DNA of 64,000 nucleotides from Clostridium muellerianum (GTDB lineage Bacteria; Bacillota; Clostridia; Clostridiales; Clostridiaceae), in the NCBI RefSeq assembly GCF_012926525.1, contig NZ_JABBNI010000006.1, positions 1-64,000 of the forward strand, in the 5' to 3' direction. The notes under the pieces were generated by a model that ran no database searches, had not been told where the DNA came from, and saw only the letters and a list, made by a program, of their open reading frames with translations. Shown piece by piece: positions 16,278-26,341 of this stretch (positions are counted from its first letter, which is position 1; each line of letters opens with the position of its first letter). Both the position numbers and the translations under genes were made by a program.

Positions 16278-17534
16278 TTAAATTGATATTTTGAAGCATA
16301 CATAATAGTTGTCAAATGATAGTTCAATATTGCCTCCATTAGACTGTACTATTTTTTTTATATTATATAATCCATATCCTCGATTTTTTCCAGACTTGCT
16401 AGAAAATCCCCTATTAAACATTTCATTAATGCTAGGTATTGCCAATGAAATTGCACTATTTTTAGTTTCTATAATGTTTTTATCTTTATCCTTAAATATT
16501 TTTAGTATAACACTTTTATCTGAATCATCACTTACAGCTTCAAAAGCATTGTTTAAAATATTATTTAATATGTCTGAAAGTTCATATTCCTTTAATTTCC
16601 ATTCAAGTAGGTTATTATTTATATAATATGAAAAATTTATATTCTTTTTTTCTGCCTCACAACGCTTACTGTATATTATAGCTCTTACTATCGAATTATC
16701 TATATACATAATATCATCAATACATTTAGCAGAATAATTCACACTTTTTATATATTTCAATAAAACAGATTTTAATTCCTCTTCTTTAGAAACTTGAATT
16801 ATTCCATTTATAGTATTTAAGTAGTTCTTAAAATCATGTTGTTTAGCTCTTATCTCTTCTATAATGTTTTCAACAATAGGATGGTACTTTTCATACATTC
16901 CTACAATTTTCTTCTCTTCACTTACTTTAGCAATATAATAGCACAAGAAAAAATTTAAAATAACTATAAATATAAGCATAATAATAAATGTTATCATGTT
17001 ATTCAATATTAAATTTTTATTATACTGCCAAATTATTTTAAAAACCAATATATATCCAACAAAATTTAATATAATATAGTACACTATTCTTGAATTTATT
17101 TTTGTAATACTATATATTTTTTTATTTGGTACACAATAATTTATTACTATGGAAAATAACAACAAAACTACCTGTACACTTAATTGAAATCTAAAAAATA
17201 TATAATTGAAATCTTTAACAAGAACTTTCAACACATATATTGTAATTAACTGCAAAATAATTATTACTATAGAATATATACAAACCTCCATTGAAGATTC
17301 TATGAAACTTTTACCATAAAAAAAACAAATTAAAAGAGCCAGAATTATATATTTAATAAGTATTCCATAGTATGTAAAAAGGGAACAAACGATAGTTTGT
17401 ACACATGAATAAAAAAACACTATACATAAGTTATTTAATATTTTTTTATCTTTATTTAAACTAAATTTACACCATAAAATCATAAAAGAACTTATTTCAA
17501 AAAATGTAATAACAAACATTTTAACTATTTCCAT
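16278..17534 (-). CDS. AgrC-like membrane sensor histidine kinase (GHKL family)
   Basis: 418 residues. About six membrane helices occupy residues 5-205, with no extracellular sensor domain, as in AgrC-type peptide sensors. The phospho-acceptor is H233 in KQHDFKNYLN, followed by the GHKL ATPase: N-box DILNNILNNAFEA (N328 region), NSAISLAIPSINEMFNRGFSS, and G-box GKNRGYGLYNIKKIV. It is the second gene of an operon with the LytTR response regulator, 40 bases downstream of it. AgrC-like kinases usually sense cyclic peptides made by AgrB/AgrD, but neither gene is visible nearby, so the ligand is unknown. Confidence 0.9.
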   Translation of the reverse strand: MEIVKMFVITFFEISSFMILWCKFSLNKDKKILNNLCIVFFYSCVQTIVCSLFTYYGILIKYIILALLICFFYGKSFIESSMEVCIYSIVIIILQLITIYVLKVLVKDFNYIFFRFQLSVQVVLLLFSIVINYCVPNKKIYSITKINSRIVYYIILNFVGYILVFKIIWQYNKNLILNNMITFIIMLIFIVILNFFLCYYIAKVSEEKKIVGMYEKYHPIVENIIEEIRAKQHDFKNYLNTINGIIQVSKEEELKSVLLKYIKSVNYSAKCIDDIMYIDNSIVRAIIYSKRCEAEKKNINFSYYINNNLLEWKLKEYELSDILNNILNNAFEAVSDDSDKSVILKIFKDKDKNIIETKNSAISLAIPSINEMFNRGFSSKSGKNRGYGLYNIKKIVQSNGGNIELSFDNYYVCFKISI

Positions 17535-17574
17535 TTATTATCTCCCAATATTAAAGACTTAAATCTTATATCTA

Positions 17575-18312
17575 TTAAATACTTTTTGTTAAAATTTCTG
17601 CAACAGCATCTTTAAACTTGTAGCTTAAAAGAGCCTTTTCTTTATAATTTACAAAACTTACTTTCCATAGCTTTGTTGATATGGACTCTATCTTATCTAT
17701 AAGTTTTACATTTACCGCAAACGATTTATGGCTTTGCAATATATAATCACTATTAATAATAGTTAAAGCTTTTGCTAAAGACATTTTTTTAGGTTGATAT
17801 TTTCCTTTTTTAGTATGTAAAGTAACTTTTCTTAAATTCACTTCAATGAAAAAAATTTCATCTACGTCTAATTTTACACTAATGCTATCCTGCAAAATAA
17901 AAACTACATATTTATTTTCATTTTCCTTAATACTATACCTGTATTTGCCTGAAACAAGAAATCTTGTTGTTTCAATTATCTCCTCTTTCTTATAAGGCTT
18001 AATTATGTAATCATAACAATGAATTTCCTTAAATGCTTGAAGCATGTACTTAACATGTGTGGTTATGAAAATTATCCAAGTAAACTTATATATCTCCATT
18101 TTTCTTAATTCTGAAGCTAAATTTAATCCTGATGAATCTTTCAACATAATGTCTATATAAAAAAAATTAATATAAGTTTCCTTTGATATTTTTAATGCTT
18201 CTTGCATAGATTGAGCTTCATATATGTCTAAATTCTTATCTGATTCACATATCATTTCTACAAGATTTTTCCTCTGTACATAATCATCTTCAACAACTAA
18301 TACACTTACCAT
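17575..18312 (-). CDS. LytTR-family (AgrA-like) response regulator
   Basis: 245 residues. The receiver domain (1-120) has the acidic pocket D9/D10, phospho-acceptor D54 (FFYIDIML), T84/T85 and K105 (DYIIKPYKK). The C-terminal LytTR DNA-binding domain (about 135-245) contains EIFFIEVNLRKVTLHTKKG and the FAVNVKLIDKIE segment. It should control transcription in response to the AgrC-like kinase encoded just downstream. GGGAGGT lies before the ATG. About 280 bases separate it from the divergent CYTH gene; I could not pick out a confident LytTR direct repeat there. Confidence 0.92.
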   Translation of the reverse strand: MVSVLVVEDDYVQRKNLVEMICESDKNLDIYEAQSMQEALKISKETYINFFYIDIMLKDSSGLNLASELRKMEIYKFTWIIFITTHVKYMLQAFKEIHCYDYIIKPYKKEEIIETTRFLVSGKYRYSIKENENKYVVFILQDSISVKLDVDEIFFIEVNLRKVTLHTKKGKYQPKKMSLAKALTIINSDYILQSHKSFAVNVKLIDKIESISTKLWKVSFVNYKEKALLSYKFKDAVAEILTKSI

Positions 18313-18591
18313 TTTAAAGTATACCTCCCTCCAAATTACAAAATATGAGTAAATATGGTTTCCAATACATTTTATTTCATATTAATTTTATTTTCAATGT
18401 AAATATTTACATTTTTTCATTTATAAGTATGATACAAATTATATTTGTAACTGCCTGTCAAAGCATAAAATATAACTAATTGATAAATTTATATCTATAT
18501 TTTTCAATATATTAATAAACACGTTTACCCTTAAAGTAGATATTTATGTTATAATTCAAATTACAAGTAATATTTTACAAGGAGTTTTTAT

Positions 18592-19128
18592 ATGAACGAA
18601 TTTGAAACAAGAATAATTGATGTAAATGTTGAAGATATAAAATTAAAACTAGAAAACATAAATGCAACTAATGTAAAAAAAGAAAATCAAATAAATAATA
18701 TATATGATTTCAATAATAGAGCATTGATAAATAACAAAGGATATGCAAGAATAAGAATAGTTGATGACTTACTTAATAATTCTACTCATTATTATATGAC
18801 TACAAAGAAATTATTAAGTCAGGGAACATATAAAATAATGGAAGAAAATGAAACTGAAATACTAGACGCTACCTCTGGTGAAAATATATTTAAATCACTT
18901 GGTCTAGAACTTGTTCAATCAATAAAAAAATATAGAGAAAGCTATAAATATAAGAACACTCTAATAGAAATTGACATAAATGACAAAAGTTTTTGTCCTT
19001 TTCCTTATATAGAAATAGAAACATCCGATGATAAAGAATTAGAAGAAGTACTCTCTTTACTTGGTTATACTATGAAAGATACCACATCAAAAACTATATT
19101 TAAAATATTAGAGGAAAGAGGACTTTAG
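18592..19128 (+). CDS. CYTH domain protein (CyaB/thiamine-triphosphatase-like)
   Basis: 178 residues spanning one CYTH domain, whose tunnel fold acts on triphosphates with divalent metal. The N-terminal signature normally ExExK is EFETRI here, with Arg replacing Lys. Downstream charged strands are present: YARIRIVDD, HYYMTTKKL, EENETEI, LIEIDIN and YIEIETSDD. Possible activities in the family are adenylate cyclase, thiamine triphosphatase or inorganic triphosphatase; the overall pattern is nearest to the CyaB-like class IV group. It is first in a tight operon, 16 bases before the DUF5685 gene, and has AAGGAG before its ATG. Confidence 0.85.
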   Translation: MNEFETRIIDVNVEDIKLKLENINATNVKKENQINNIYDFNNRALINNKGYARIRIVDDLLNNSTHYYMTTKKLLSQGTYKIMEENETEILDATSGENIFKSLGLELVQSIKKYRESYKYKNTLIEIDINDKSFCPFPYIEIETSDDKELEEVLSLLGYTMKDTTSKTIFKILEERGL

Positions 19129-19144
19129 AATTGGAGAATTAAAT

Positions 19145-20023
19145 ATGTTCGGTTATGTCACTCCATGCAAAATGGAGCTTAAAGTAAAAGATTATGAAAA
19201 ATTTAAAGCCTATTATTGTGGTCTGTGTAAATCTATAAAAACTAATATAGGTAACCTTCCAAGAATGGCCCTTAATTATGATATGACTTTTTTGGCCATA
19301 CTATTGGACTCATTAAATGATATAGACCCTATTTACACAAAACAAAAATGTGCTATACATGCTTTTAAAGGTAAAGTTATAATAAAAAATAACTCTTGTT
19401 TGGATTATGCTGCTTTTTGTAATACAGCTTTAAGCTATTACAAATTTCTAGATAACGTAAATGATGATAACTCTGCTAAAAGTAAAATTTTTTCACTACT
19501 TTTTAAAAATTACTTAAAAAAAACCCCAACAAATTTTAAAAAACATATTACTCAAATAGAAAATATACTAACCAGACTGTATAAGCTTGAAGCCAATGCT
19601 ATAGATTCATCAATAGATTCCCTAGCCCATCATTTTGCAGATCTTACAGGATTTATTTTATCCTCATACAATAATGATGATAATAAAGAGCCATTATATT
19701 GGCTTGGATATAATCTTGGCAAATGGATTTACATTATAGATGCCTTTGATGATTTAAAAGATGATATAGCTCATGGTAAATTTAATGCTGTAAATTTTTG
19801 TTTTAACAAGGATAACCTTTGTTATGAAGAATTTTCAAAACAAATACAGCAACGAATCGATTTTATTTTAGGTACTTGTGCTTCACAATGTATTTATTTT
19901 TTGAACAAGTTACAACTTAAAAAAAATGAGGGCCTATTATATAACATTCTGCAATATGGTCTTCTAGAAAAAATGGATAAAGTATTTAAAAGGAGTGCTG
20001 ATAAAGATGAGAAATCCATATGA
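19145..20023 (+). CDS. DUF5685 family protein
   Basis: 292 residues, helical and cytoplasmic, with the N-terminal signature [20 protein letters not shown] followed by YYCGLCKSI and later cysteines ([17 protein letters not shown]) that could make a metal site. The central part contains [20 protein letters not shown], an acidic helix reminiscent of the diphosphate-binding Asp-rich motifs of prenyl-synthase-like folds, but I would not assign that function. DUF5685 proteins are known mainly from Clostridia and have no established role. The stop codon overlaps the start of the DnaJ gene by 17 bases, implying translational coupling. Confidence 0.85.
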   Translation: MFGYVTPCKMELKVKDYEKFKAYYCGLCKSIKTNIGNLPRMALNYDMTFLAILLDSLNDIDPIYTKQKCAIHAFKGKVIIKNNSCLDYAAFCNTALSYYKFLDNVNDDNSAKSKIFSLLFKNYLKKTPTNFKKHITQIENILTRLYKLEANAIDSSIDSLAHHFADLTGFILSSYNNDDNKEPLYWLGYNLGKWIYIIDAFDDLKDDIAHGKFNAVNFCFNKDNLCYEEFSKQIQQRIDFILGTCASQCIYFLNKLQLKKNEGLLYNILQYGLLEKMDKVFKRSADKDEKSI

Positions 20024-20600
20024 AATATTAGGAGTAAAGGAAACCTCCTCAAAAGATGAAATTAAAAAGGCTTACAGGGAATTAGCAAAGAAATATCATC
20101 CAGACCAATATGGTAATAATCCACTAAAAGATCTAGCTGAAGATAAAATGAGAGAATTAAATGAAGCTTATGATTATTTAATGAAAAATACACCTGATAC
20201 TTCTTATTCTAATAATTACAATGGAAGCTCTAATAATAATTCTTCATATCAATCAATCGAAATGGAGATTAGAAATGGTAACTTTTCTTCAGCTGAACGA
20301 AAACTAAATAGCATTACTACAAGAGATGCTGAATGGAATTACTTAATGGGACTTCTTAATCTTCAAAGAGGCTGGTATAATGATGCCTACAATAATTTAA
20401 GTATGGCTTGTAATTTAAATCCTGGAAACATGAAATATAGAGAAGCTTTTAGTAGATTAAATAACATGAATAATTCTTATAGAGAACCTTATTATAACAA
20501 TAGAAGAAAAGACACTAGCTTATGCGATATATGTGCTACTTTGTACTGCCTTGACTGCTGCTGTGAATGTAGTGGTGGTGATCTTATAAGCTGCTGTTAA
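20007..20600 (+). CDS. DnaJ-domain protein with TPR-like region and Cys-rich C-terminus
   Basis: 197 residues. The J domain covers residues 1-62, with HPD at 31-33 (KKYHPDQYG), so it should be able to stimulate an Hsp70. An Asn/Ser-rich linker (about 65-84) leads to a TPR-like helical segment (about 87-155: [14 protein letters not shown], then [20 protein letters not shown]). The last 25 residues hold eight cysteines ([19 protein letters not shown], then CC), a possible metal-binding tail. It is not the canonical DnaJ, lacking the G/F and zinc-finger regions. ATG 20007 has AGGAG 11 bases upstream; an in-frame GTG at 19995 overlaps that site. Confidence 0.88.
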   Translation: MRNPYEILGVKETSSKDEIKKAYRELAKKYHPDQYGNNPLKDLAEDKMRELNEAYDYLMKNTPDTSYSNNYNGSSNNNSSYQSIEMEIRNGNFSSAERKLNSITTRDAEWNYLMGLLNLQRGWYNDAYNNLSMACNLNPGNMKYREAFSRLNNMNNSYREPYYNNRRKDTSLCDICATLYCLDCCCECSGGDLISCC

Positions 20601-20618
20601 AGTTAGGAGTGTATTTAT

Positions 20619-21128
20619 ATGGATAGTAAAAATACTAAAGCTTCCTTCATATCTAAAGGAGGCCTTCTTACAGCTTTTGGAGTTATTTGTATATATTTAA
20701 GTACTGTAATGCCAGTAAATAAGCTTTATTTACTGGCAATAGCTTCTTGTATTATACCACTGTCCGTAGTTACAACAAATATAAAAAATGCACTAATTAT
20801 ATATGTCTCTACCTGCATTCTATCTATACTTATATGTGGTATTAAGGTTACAGTTATATCTTATATAATCTTTTTTGGTTTATATGGTGTGTTAAAATAT
20901 TATATTGAAAAAATAAGAAAAATGTATATAGAAATTTTATTAAAATTGGCTTTCTTTAATATGGCTATGCTTTCTATGTTTCTTATTTACAAGTTTTTCT
21001 TTCCCAATGTGTTAAATTTAAACATATCAATATATTTAGTAATTATAGGCAGTCAATTTGTATTTTTAATATATGATTATGTTTTAACTTTATTTATAGA
21101 TATAATAAATAGAAAACTTAAAATTTAA
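20619..21128 (+). CDS. Membrane protein, last gene of the CYTH operon
   Basis: 169 residues with about five membrane helices (roughly 15-30, 36-52, 57-90, 103-125 and 137-160) and short basic loops (EKIRKMYIE, INRKLKI). Family not recognised; the size and layout would fit a small ECF-type substrate-binding component or a DUF2232-like protein, but no motif proves it. It starts 18 bases after the DnaJ gene, with TTAGGAG upstream, and is followed directly by the tRNA-Gln promoter, so the operon ends here without an obvious hairpin. Confidence 0.75.
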   Translation: MDSKNTKASFISKGGLLTAFGVICIYLSTVMPVNKLYLLAIASCIIPLSVVTTNIKNALIIYVSTCILSILICGIKVTVISYIIFFGLYGVLKYYIEKIRKMYIEILLKLAFFNMAMLSMFLIYKFFFPNVLNLNISIYLVIIGSQFVFLIYDYVLTLFIDIINRKLKI

Positions 21129-21147
21129 AACTTTTTTCTTAATATTA

Positions 21148-21175
21148 TTGACATATTAGTCATATATGGTATAAT
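21148..21175 (+). promoter_or_regulatory. Promoter of tRNA-Gln
   Basis: -35 TTGACA (21148-21153), 16-base spacer, -10 TATAAT (21170-21175), about 22 bases before the mature tRNA. Confidence 0.85.
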
Positions 21176-21196
21176 ATTTTGTGTTGATAAAAATAT

Positions 21197-21272
21197 TGCC
21201 CATTAGCCAAATGGTAAGGCACCTGCCTCTGGAGCAGGCACTGTGTTGGTTCGAATCCAGCATGGGCAGCCA
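21197..21272 (+). tRNA. tRNA-Gln (anticodon CTG)
   Basis: Acceptor arms TGCCCAT and ATGGGCA pair perfectly; U1-A72 is typical of tRNA-Gln. The anticodon stem CCTGC/GCAGG encloses CTCTGGA, giving anticodon CTG (reads CAG). The T-loop is GGTTCGAATCC, and CCA is encoded at 21270-21272. Confidence 0.93.
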
Positions 21273-21273
21273 T

Positions 21274-21308
21274 TAAAGAATCCTTAATTTTAAGGATTCT
21301 TTTTTTAT
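21274..21308 (+). terminator. Terminator of tRNA-Gln
   Basis: AAGAATCCTTA pairs with TAAGGATTCTT, followed by a T-run. Confidence 0.9.
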
Positions 21309-21329
21309 TTATGTTTCAAATAATAAACC

Positions 21330-21607
21330 TTGACAAAGCGTTTCTATTATTATAAAATTTAGAATAAGTTAATTATAAGGCTTTGAAAAGGAGTAGTAAT
21401 ATTTATATCTTCAAAAGAGAGCTGTTAAATTGGTGGAAAACAGTGTTGATAAAATATGAACTCACCTTAGAGCTTATCTGCTAAAAAGTAGATACGGTTA
21501 AAACCGTTACATTTTTAAGTGAAACCTTTATAGGGTTTAATTAGAGTGGTACCGCGGAATTTTGGCCTTTCGTCTCTTATATAGACGAGGGGTCTTTTAT
21601 TTTATTT
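21330..21607 (+). promoter_or_regulatory. Leucine T-box leader (with promoter) of leuS
   Basis: A promoter with -35 TTGACA (21330-21335) and a TATAAA/TAAAAT -10 is followed by a T-box riboswitch. The specifier loop has GAACTCACC with codon CTC (Leu) at 21461-21463. The T-box AGAGTGGTACCGCGG (21543-21557) carries TGGT, complementary to an uncharged tRNA-Leu ACCA end. The terminator stem pairs 21564-21575 with 21583-21594 and is followed by TTTTATTTTATTT. Low charged tRNA-Leu should favour read-through into leuS. Confidence 0.93.
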
Positions 21608-21682
21608 AAGTATTGTCAATAATACCAATTATAAATTAGTAATATTTAGCTAATAGATAAAAATGTGAAAAGGAGCGATAAC

Positions 21683-24121
21683 ATGGGTAACTATGGTACT
21701 AACGTTGATGAAAAGTGGCAAAAAAAATGGGAAGAATCAGGAATTTATAAATTCGATGAAAATAATCCAGGAGAAAAACTTTACACACTTGAAATGTTCT
21801 CTTATCCATCAGGAAGCAAACTTCACGCAGGACACTGGTTTAACTATGGACCTGTAGATTCTTGGGCTCGAATGAAACGAATGCAAGGATATAATGTGTT
21901 TCAGCCTATGGGGTTTGATGCTTTTGGTCTTCCTGCTGAAAATTATGCAATAAAAACAGGAATTCATCCAAAAGACTCTACTATGAAAAATATTGAAACT
22001 ATGGAGAAACAGTTAAAAGCTATGGGAGCTATGTTTAACTGGGAAAATGAAGTAATTACATGCCTTCCAGATTACTATAAATGGACTCAATGGGTATTTT
22101 TGAAACTTTACGAAAAAGGCTTAGCTTACAGAAGCGCAGCACCTGTAAATTGGTGTCCTAGTTGTAATACAGTACTTGCTAATGAACAAGTACATGAAGG
22201 TGCTTGCGAAAGATGCGGCACTGAAGTTGCCAAAAAGAATTTAACTCAGTGGTTTCTTAAAATTACAGATTATGCTGAAGAATTATTACAAGACTTAGAC
22301 AAGTTGGATTGGCCTGAAAAAACTAAGGCTATGCAGAGACATTGGATTGGTAAATCAAAAGGTGCTGAAGCTATTTTCAAAGTAGATAAATCTTCTGTTG
22401 AATTCAAAGTATTTACAACTAGAGTAGATACTCTATTTGGTGTTACTTACGTAGTTTTAGCCCCTGAAAATGATCTAGTAGACGAACTTACTACTGATAA
22501 ATATAAAGAATCAGTATCTAAATATAAAGAGGATGCTAAAAAACAATCAGATATAGAAAGACAATCTATTACAAGAGAAAAAACTGGAGTATTTACAGGC
22601 TCATATGCTATTAACCCTATAAACGGAAGAAAAGTTCCTATATGGGTTGCGGACTATGTTTTAAATACTTATGGTACTGGTGCAGTTATGGCAGTTCCTG
22701 CTCATGATGAAAGAGATTTTGCATTTGCTACAAAATACAATCTTCCAATAGAACGAGTTATTGAGGGAGGAGATTCTCTTCCATATACTGAATACGGTAA
22801 AATGATTAACAGCTCAGAATTTAACGGTCTTTCTGGAAGCGAAGGTAAAGAAGCTGTAGTAAAAAAACTTCAAAGCATAAATCTTGGTGGATGGAAAGTT
22901 AACTACAGATTAAGAGATTGGTTAGTTTCAAGACAAAGATATTGGGGTGCTCCTATTCCTATAGTATATTGTGAAAAATGTGGAACAGTAGCTATACCTG
23001 AAGAAAATCTACCAGTAGAACTTCCTTATGATGTTGAATTTTCACCTGATGGAAAATCGCCTTTGTCAAAATCCCCAGAATTTACAAATACTACTTGTCC
23101 TAAATGTGGAGGACCTGCTAAAAGAGAAGCCGATACTTTAGATACTTTTGTTTGCTCTTCATGGTATTACTTAAGATATCCTGATAACAAAAATTCAGAA
23201 AAAGCTTTTGATACTGAAAAAATAAACAGGATGCTTCCTGTAGATATGTATGTAGGCGGACCAGAACATGCGTGTATGCATCTTTTATATGCTAGATTTA
23301 TAACAAAAGCATTAAGAGATATGGGATACTTAAACTTTGGTGAACCTTTCTTATCATTAAGACATCAGGGATTAATTCTTGGACCAGATGGATTAAAAAT
23401 GAGTAAGTCAAAAGGAAATACTATATCACCAGATGATTACATTAAGGAATTTGGTTCAGATGTATTTAGAATGTATCTTATGTTTGGATTTGATTATACA
23501 GAAGGCGGTGCATGGAGTGATGATGGTATAAAATCCATAGGAAGATTCGTAGATAGAATTGAAAGAATTATGGATTCTTGTAGAGAAATAATTAATACCA
23601 CTAAAAATGATAAAACTTCATTAGATAAAGCAGAAAAAGCATTAAATTATGTAAGAAATTTCTCTATTAAATCTATATCAGAAGATGCTAACAAATTCCA
23701 GTTTAATACTTCTATAGCAAGACTTATGGAATACACAAATGCTCTTTCTAAGTATTTATCAGAGGATACAAAGAATGCTACTTTCTTAAAGGATACTATA
23801 ATTGATTTTGTAAAACTTATTGCACCATTTGCTCCACACTTTGCAGAAGAACAGTGGAATCTTATAGGTATGCCTTTCTCTATATTTAATGAAAAATGGC
23901 CTGAATTTGATTCTAGTGCATTAATAAAAGATGAAGTAGAGATTGCAATTCAGATTAACGGAAAAGTAAGATCTAAAATTAATATAGCTACAGGTTTATC
24001 TGATGATGAAATAAAAGAAATTGTACTTAATAACGATGATATAAAATCTATGATTAAAGATAAGGAACTTAAAAAGATTATTGTAGTTAAGGGAAGACTT
24101 GTAAACATAGTAGTAAAATAA
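21683..24121 (+). CDS. leuS: Leucyl-tRNA synthetase
   Basis: Class Ia aminoacyl-tRNA synthetase charging tRNA-Leu; 812 residues, full length. The HIGH-type signature is KLHAGHW (48-52 region) and the KMSKS loop is [10 protein letters not shown] zinc-type cysteine pair ([11 protein letters not shown] and CERCGTEV) follows the first half of the active site. The editing (CP1) domain includes [19 protein letters not shown] and a conserved [13 protein letters not shown] block. ATG 21683 is used (AAAGGAG seven to eight bases upstream); an in-frame GTG at 21665 precedes that ribosome site. Expression is controlled by the Leu T-box. Confidence 0.98.
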   Translation: MGNYGTNVDEKWQKKWEESGIYKFDENNPGEKLYTLEMFSYPSGSKLHAGHWFNYGPVDSWARMKRMQGYNVFQPMGFDAFGLPAENYAIKTGIHPKDSTMKNIETMEKQLKAMGAMFNWENEVITCLPDYYKWTQWVFLKLYEKGLAYRSAAPVNWCPSCNTVLANEQVHEGACERCGTEVAKKNLTQWFLKITDYAEELLQDLDKLDWPEKTKAMQRHWIGKSKGAEAIFKVDKSSVEFKVFTTRVDTLFGVTYVVLAPENDLVDELTTDKYKESVSKYKEDAKKQSDIERQSITREKTGVFTGSYAINPINGRKVPIWVADYVLNTYGTGAVMAVPAHDERDFAFATKYNLPIERVIEGGDSLPYTEYGKMINSSEFNGLSGSEGKEAVVKKLQSINLGGWKVNYRLRDWLVSRQRYWGAPIPIVYCEKCGTVAIPEENLPVELPYDVEFSPDGKSPLSKSPEFTNTTCPKCGGPAKREADTLDTFVCSSWYYLRYPDNKNSEKAFDTEKINRMLPVDMYVGGPEHACMHLLYARFITKALRDMGYLNFGEPFLSLRHQGLILGPDGLKMSKSKGNTISPDDYIKEFGSDVFRMYLMFGFDYTEGGAWSDDGIKSIGRFVDRIERIMDSCREIINTTKNDKTSLDKAEKALNYVRNFSIKSISEDANKFQFNTSIARLMEYTNALSKYLSEDTKNATFLKDTIIDFVKLIAPFAPHFAEEQWNLIGMPFSIFNEKWPEFDSSALIKDEVEIAIQINGKVRSKINIATGLSDDEIKEIVLNNDDIKSMIKDKELKKIIVVKGRLVNIVVK

Positions 24122-24194
24122 CTCATTTATAACTATAAGGACTAAACTTATTAAAAGCTAAAGTTAAAAAATTACTTTCAAACTTTAGCAAATA

Positions 24195-24242
24195 AAAAAC
24201 CATGCATACAAGAAAATTTTTCTACTTATGCATGGTTTTTAT
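24195..24242. terminator. Bidirectional terminator between leuS and the alarmone synthetase
   Basis: AAAAACCATGCATA (24195-24208) pairs with TATGCATGGTTTTT (24227-24240), with A5 and T5 at the edges. Confidence 0.9.
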
Positions 24243-24283
24243 ATTTTCATGGAAATCTTATAATTTCTACAATATCTCCAAAA

Positions 24284-25072
24284 TTATTTATACATTTCAA
24301 GAACTTTTTCCGTACTTCTTAGCAAACTAGTAAGTTCGGCTACTTCTCCTTCTTCTATAAGCTTGTTTAATTTAGATTGATATATTTTAGCTTCAGACAA
24401 CTTTCCCATAGAAGATAGTGTTATAATATTATTCATTATATCTGAAATAAGACTAGACTTTACTTCAAACAATTTTTGAGCATCTTTTATTTCATCTTTT
24501 ATCTCAAGCATTTGCTCATCTAATTGAAAAGCTGCATCTGCTGCACTTTTCAATTTCAATTTTATATTATTAGGTATTTCATGCTTATATTTATAGTTAA
24601 GCGAATGCTCTATAGTTGCCCAAAAATTCATTGCTAAAGTTCTTATTTGAAATTCTGCTAGAATATCTTTTTCACCATCTGCCATATTTACAGGATATTT
24701 TATAATTACATGATAACTTCTATAACCACTTTCCTTTACATTTGTTACATAATCTTTTTCATACAGTATCTGCATGTCTTTTCTGCACCTTATTATTTCA
24801 ACAACCTTTTCAACATCATCAACAAATTGGCACATAACTCGTATACCTGCTATGTCTTCTATTTCACGATCTATTCTATCTAAAGGTATGTTAAACTTAT
24901 TAGCTTTTTCTAATATACTGGATACTTCCTTTACTCTGCCTGTAATAAATTCTATAGGTGAATATTCATTCTTCCCTCTGTACTCTTTTCTTATACTTCT
25001 AAACTTGACTTTTAATTCTTCCACTGCTTGCTCATAAGGTATTAAAAATGTTTTCCATTCCCCTATAGCCAT
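24284..25072 (-). CDS. Small alarmone synthetase (RelQ/YjbM-type GTP pyrophosphokinase)
   Basis: Single-domain RelA/SpoT-type synthetase expected to make (p)ppGpp from ATP and GDP/GTP. About 262 residues, the RelQ/SasB size, with no HD hydrolase, TGS or ACT domains. Synthetase motifs are visible: RIDREIEDIAGIRVMC, ESGYRSYHVIIKYP (the Gly-Tyr-Arg-Ser loop), ILAEFQIRTLAMNFWATIEH and LNYKYKHEIP. A helical C-terminal extension of about 70 residues probably mediates oligomerisation. ATG 25072 is preferred (AGGGGTG seven bases upstream); the GTG two codons before it is the alternative. Confidence 0.93.
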   Translation of the reverse strand: MAIGEWKTFLIPYEQAVEELKVKFRSIRKEYRGKNEYSPIEFITGRVKEVSSILEKANKFNIPLDRIDREIEDIAGIRVMCQFVDDVEKVVEIIRCRKDMQILYEKDYVTNVKESGYRSYHVIIKYPVNMADGEKDILAEFQIRTLAMNFWATIEHSLNYKYKHEIPNNIKLKLKSAADAAFQLDEQMLEIKDEIKDAQKLFEVKSSLISDIMNNIITLSSMGKLSEAKIYQSKLNKLIEEGEVAELTSLLRSTEKVLEMYK

Positions 25073-25373
25073 ATGCACTCACCCCTATACAGTTGATTTA
25101 ACCTAGTCTTCCCTTATATTATACTACTACTTTCGTTATTTATAACTAAAACTTCAATCCTCAGTATACACTATACACTCTAAATATGCATACTTTTTTG
25201 TATAAATAATAGTTTTAATAATAGAACAGATCTCCAGGATTTTATTAAAATTTTCCCTATTTAAGTATTAAATCAGCACTTACATATAACTATAATAATA
25301 TAATTTAATTTGATCTGCTTTTTTGATATAATAAATTATGTGAAAATTTTTAAGTATTGAAGGTGATGCTCTA

Positions 25374-26261
25374 ATGTCAAAAAGCATATTTTCCGGTCTG
25401 GAAGATTTAGGATTTGATGATATAGATGAAATAGATTTATACAATACGAAGAAGAAAGAGATAAAAAAAGAAGAACTTCTTGAATTAACTGATGAAGAAA
25501 AAGAAATAAAATTATTGTATGATCGTGAAATTACGTGTCCTGTTTGCGATAATGTTTTTAAGGCTAAGGCAGTTAAAACTTCAGCTGCTAGAATGTCAGG
25601 GAGAGATTCCGATTCATTCATCAGATATGATGTTATAAATCCTTATTTTTATGATGTATGGATTTGCAATAAATGTGGCTATTCTGCTATGAAAAGTGAC
25701 TTTAATAAACTTAGAGGCTATCAAATTGACTTAGTAAAAGAAAAAATTCAACCAAAATGGCGTCCTAAAAATTACCCTGATGTATACAATGTTAATATCG
25801 CCATAGAAAGATTTAAGCTTTCCTTATTAAATTATTATGTAACAGATTCAAAACCTAGTAAAAAAGCTATGAATTGTTTGAAGCTAGCCTGGATGTATAG
25901 ATTATTAAAAGATACGGAAAATGAGTCTATGTTTTTAAAACAGGCCTTAGAAGGATTTAATTCGGCTTTTTTTAATGAAGCCTTTCCTTTATATAACATG
26001 GATAAATTTACTTCTATGTATATTATAGGTGAACTTAATAGAAGATTAGGAAATAACGATGAGGGTTCAAAATGGTTTAGCCAACTAATAACTACTTATG
26101 GAGTTCCTTCAAAACTAAAAGACCGCAGCAGGGATCAAAGAGACTTAATAAAAGAAGCTCAAGAATTAGAAAAAGGTGTTGATAAATTGAATAATGTTAA
26201 TAGTTCTGAAAAACAAAATACAAAAGAAAAGAAGGGCTTTTTTTCAAGATTTTTCAGTTAA
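25374..26261 (+). CDS. DUF2225 family zinc-binding-type protein
   Basis: 295 residues. The N-terminal half has two CxxC pairs in the DUF2225 context: ITCPVCDNVFKAKAVKTS, with SGRDSDSFIRYDVINPYFYD in between, and WICNKCGYSAMKSDF. Together these likely bind one metal. The rest is a helical TPR-like region. An acidic/Lys-rich start (LDDIDEIDLY-type segment, then KKKEIKKEELLEL) precedes the metal domain. The function of the family is unknown. The gene is monocistronic with AAGGTG before the ATG, converging on the phosphoesterase gene. Confidence 0.88.
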   Translation: MSKSIFSGLEDLGFDDIDEIDLYNTKKKEIKKEELLELTDEEKEIKLLYDREITCPVCDNVFKAKAVKTSAARMSGRDSDSFIRYDVINPYFYDVWICNKCGYSAMKSDFNKLRGYQIDLVKEKIQPKWRPKNYPDVYNVNIAIERFKLSLLNYYVTDSKPSKKAMNCLKLAWMYRLLKDTENESMFLKQALEGFNSAFFNEAFPLYNMDKFTSMYIIGELNRRLGNNDEGSKWFSQLITTYGVPSKLKDRSRDQRDLIKEAQELEKGVDKLNNVNSSEKQNTKEKKGFFSRFFS

Positions 26262-26285
26262 TAAAACCACATTTGTAAAATATAA

Positions 26286-26327
26286 GCTCTAATAATATCA
26301 TTCTACCTTAGAATATAATATTAGAGC
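26286..26327. terminator. Imperfect hairpin between convergent genes
   Basis: GCTCTAATA at the left pairs with TATTAGAGC at the right (ends at 26327), with an inner ATTCT/AGAAT stem. No T-tract; the terminator role is inferred from its position only. Confidence 0.45.
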
Positions 26328-26341
26328 CATTAGAAACCATA

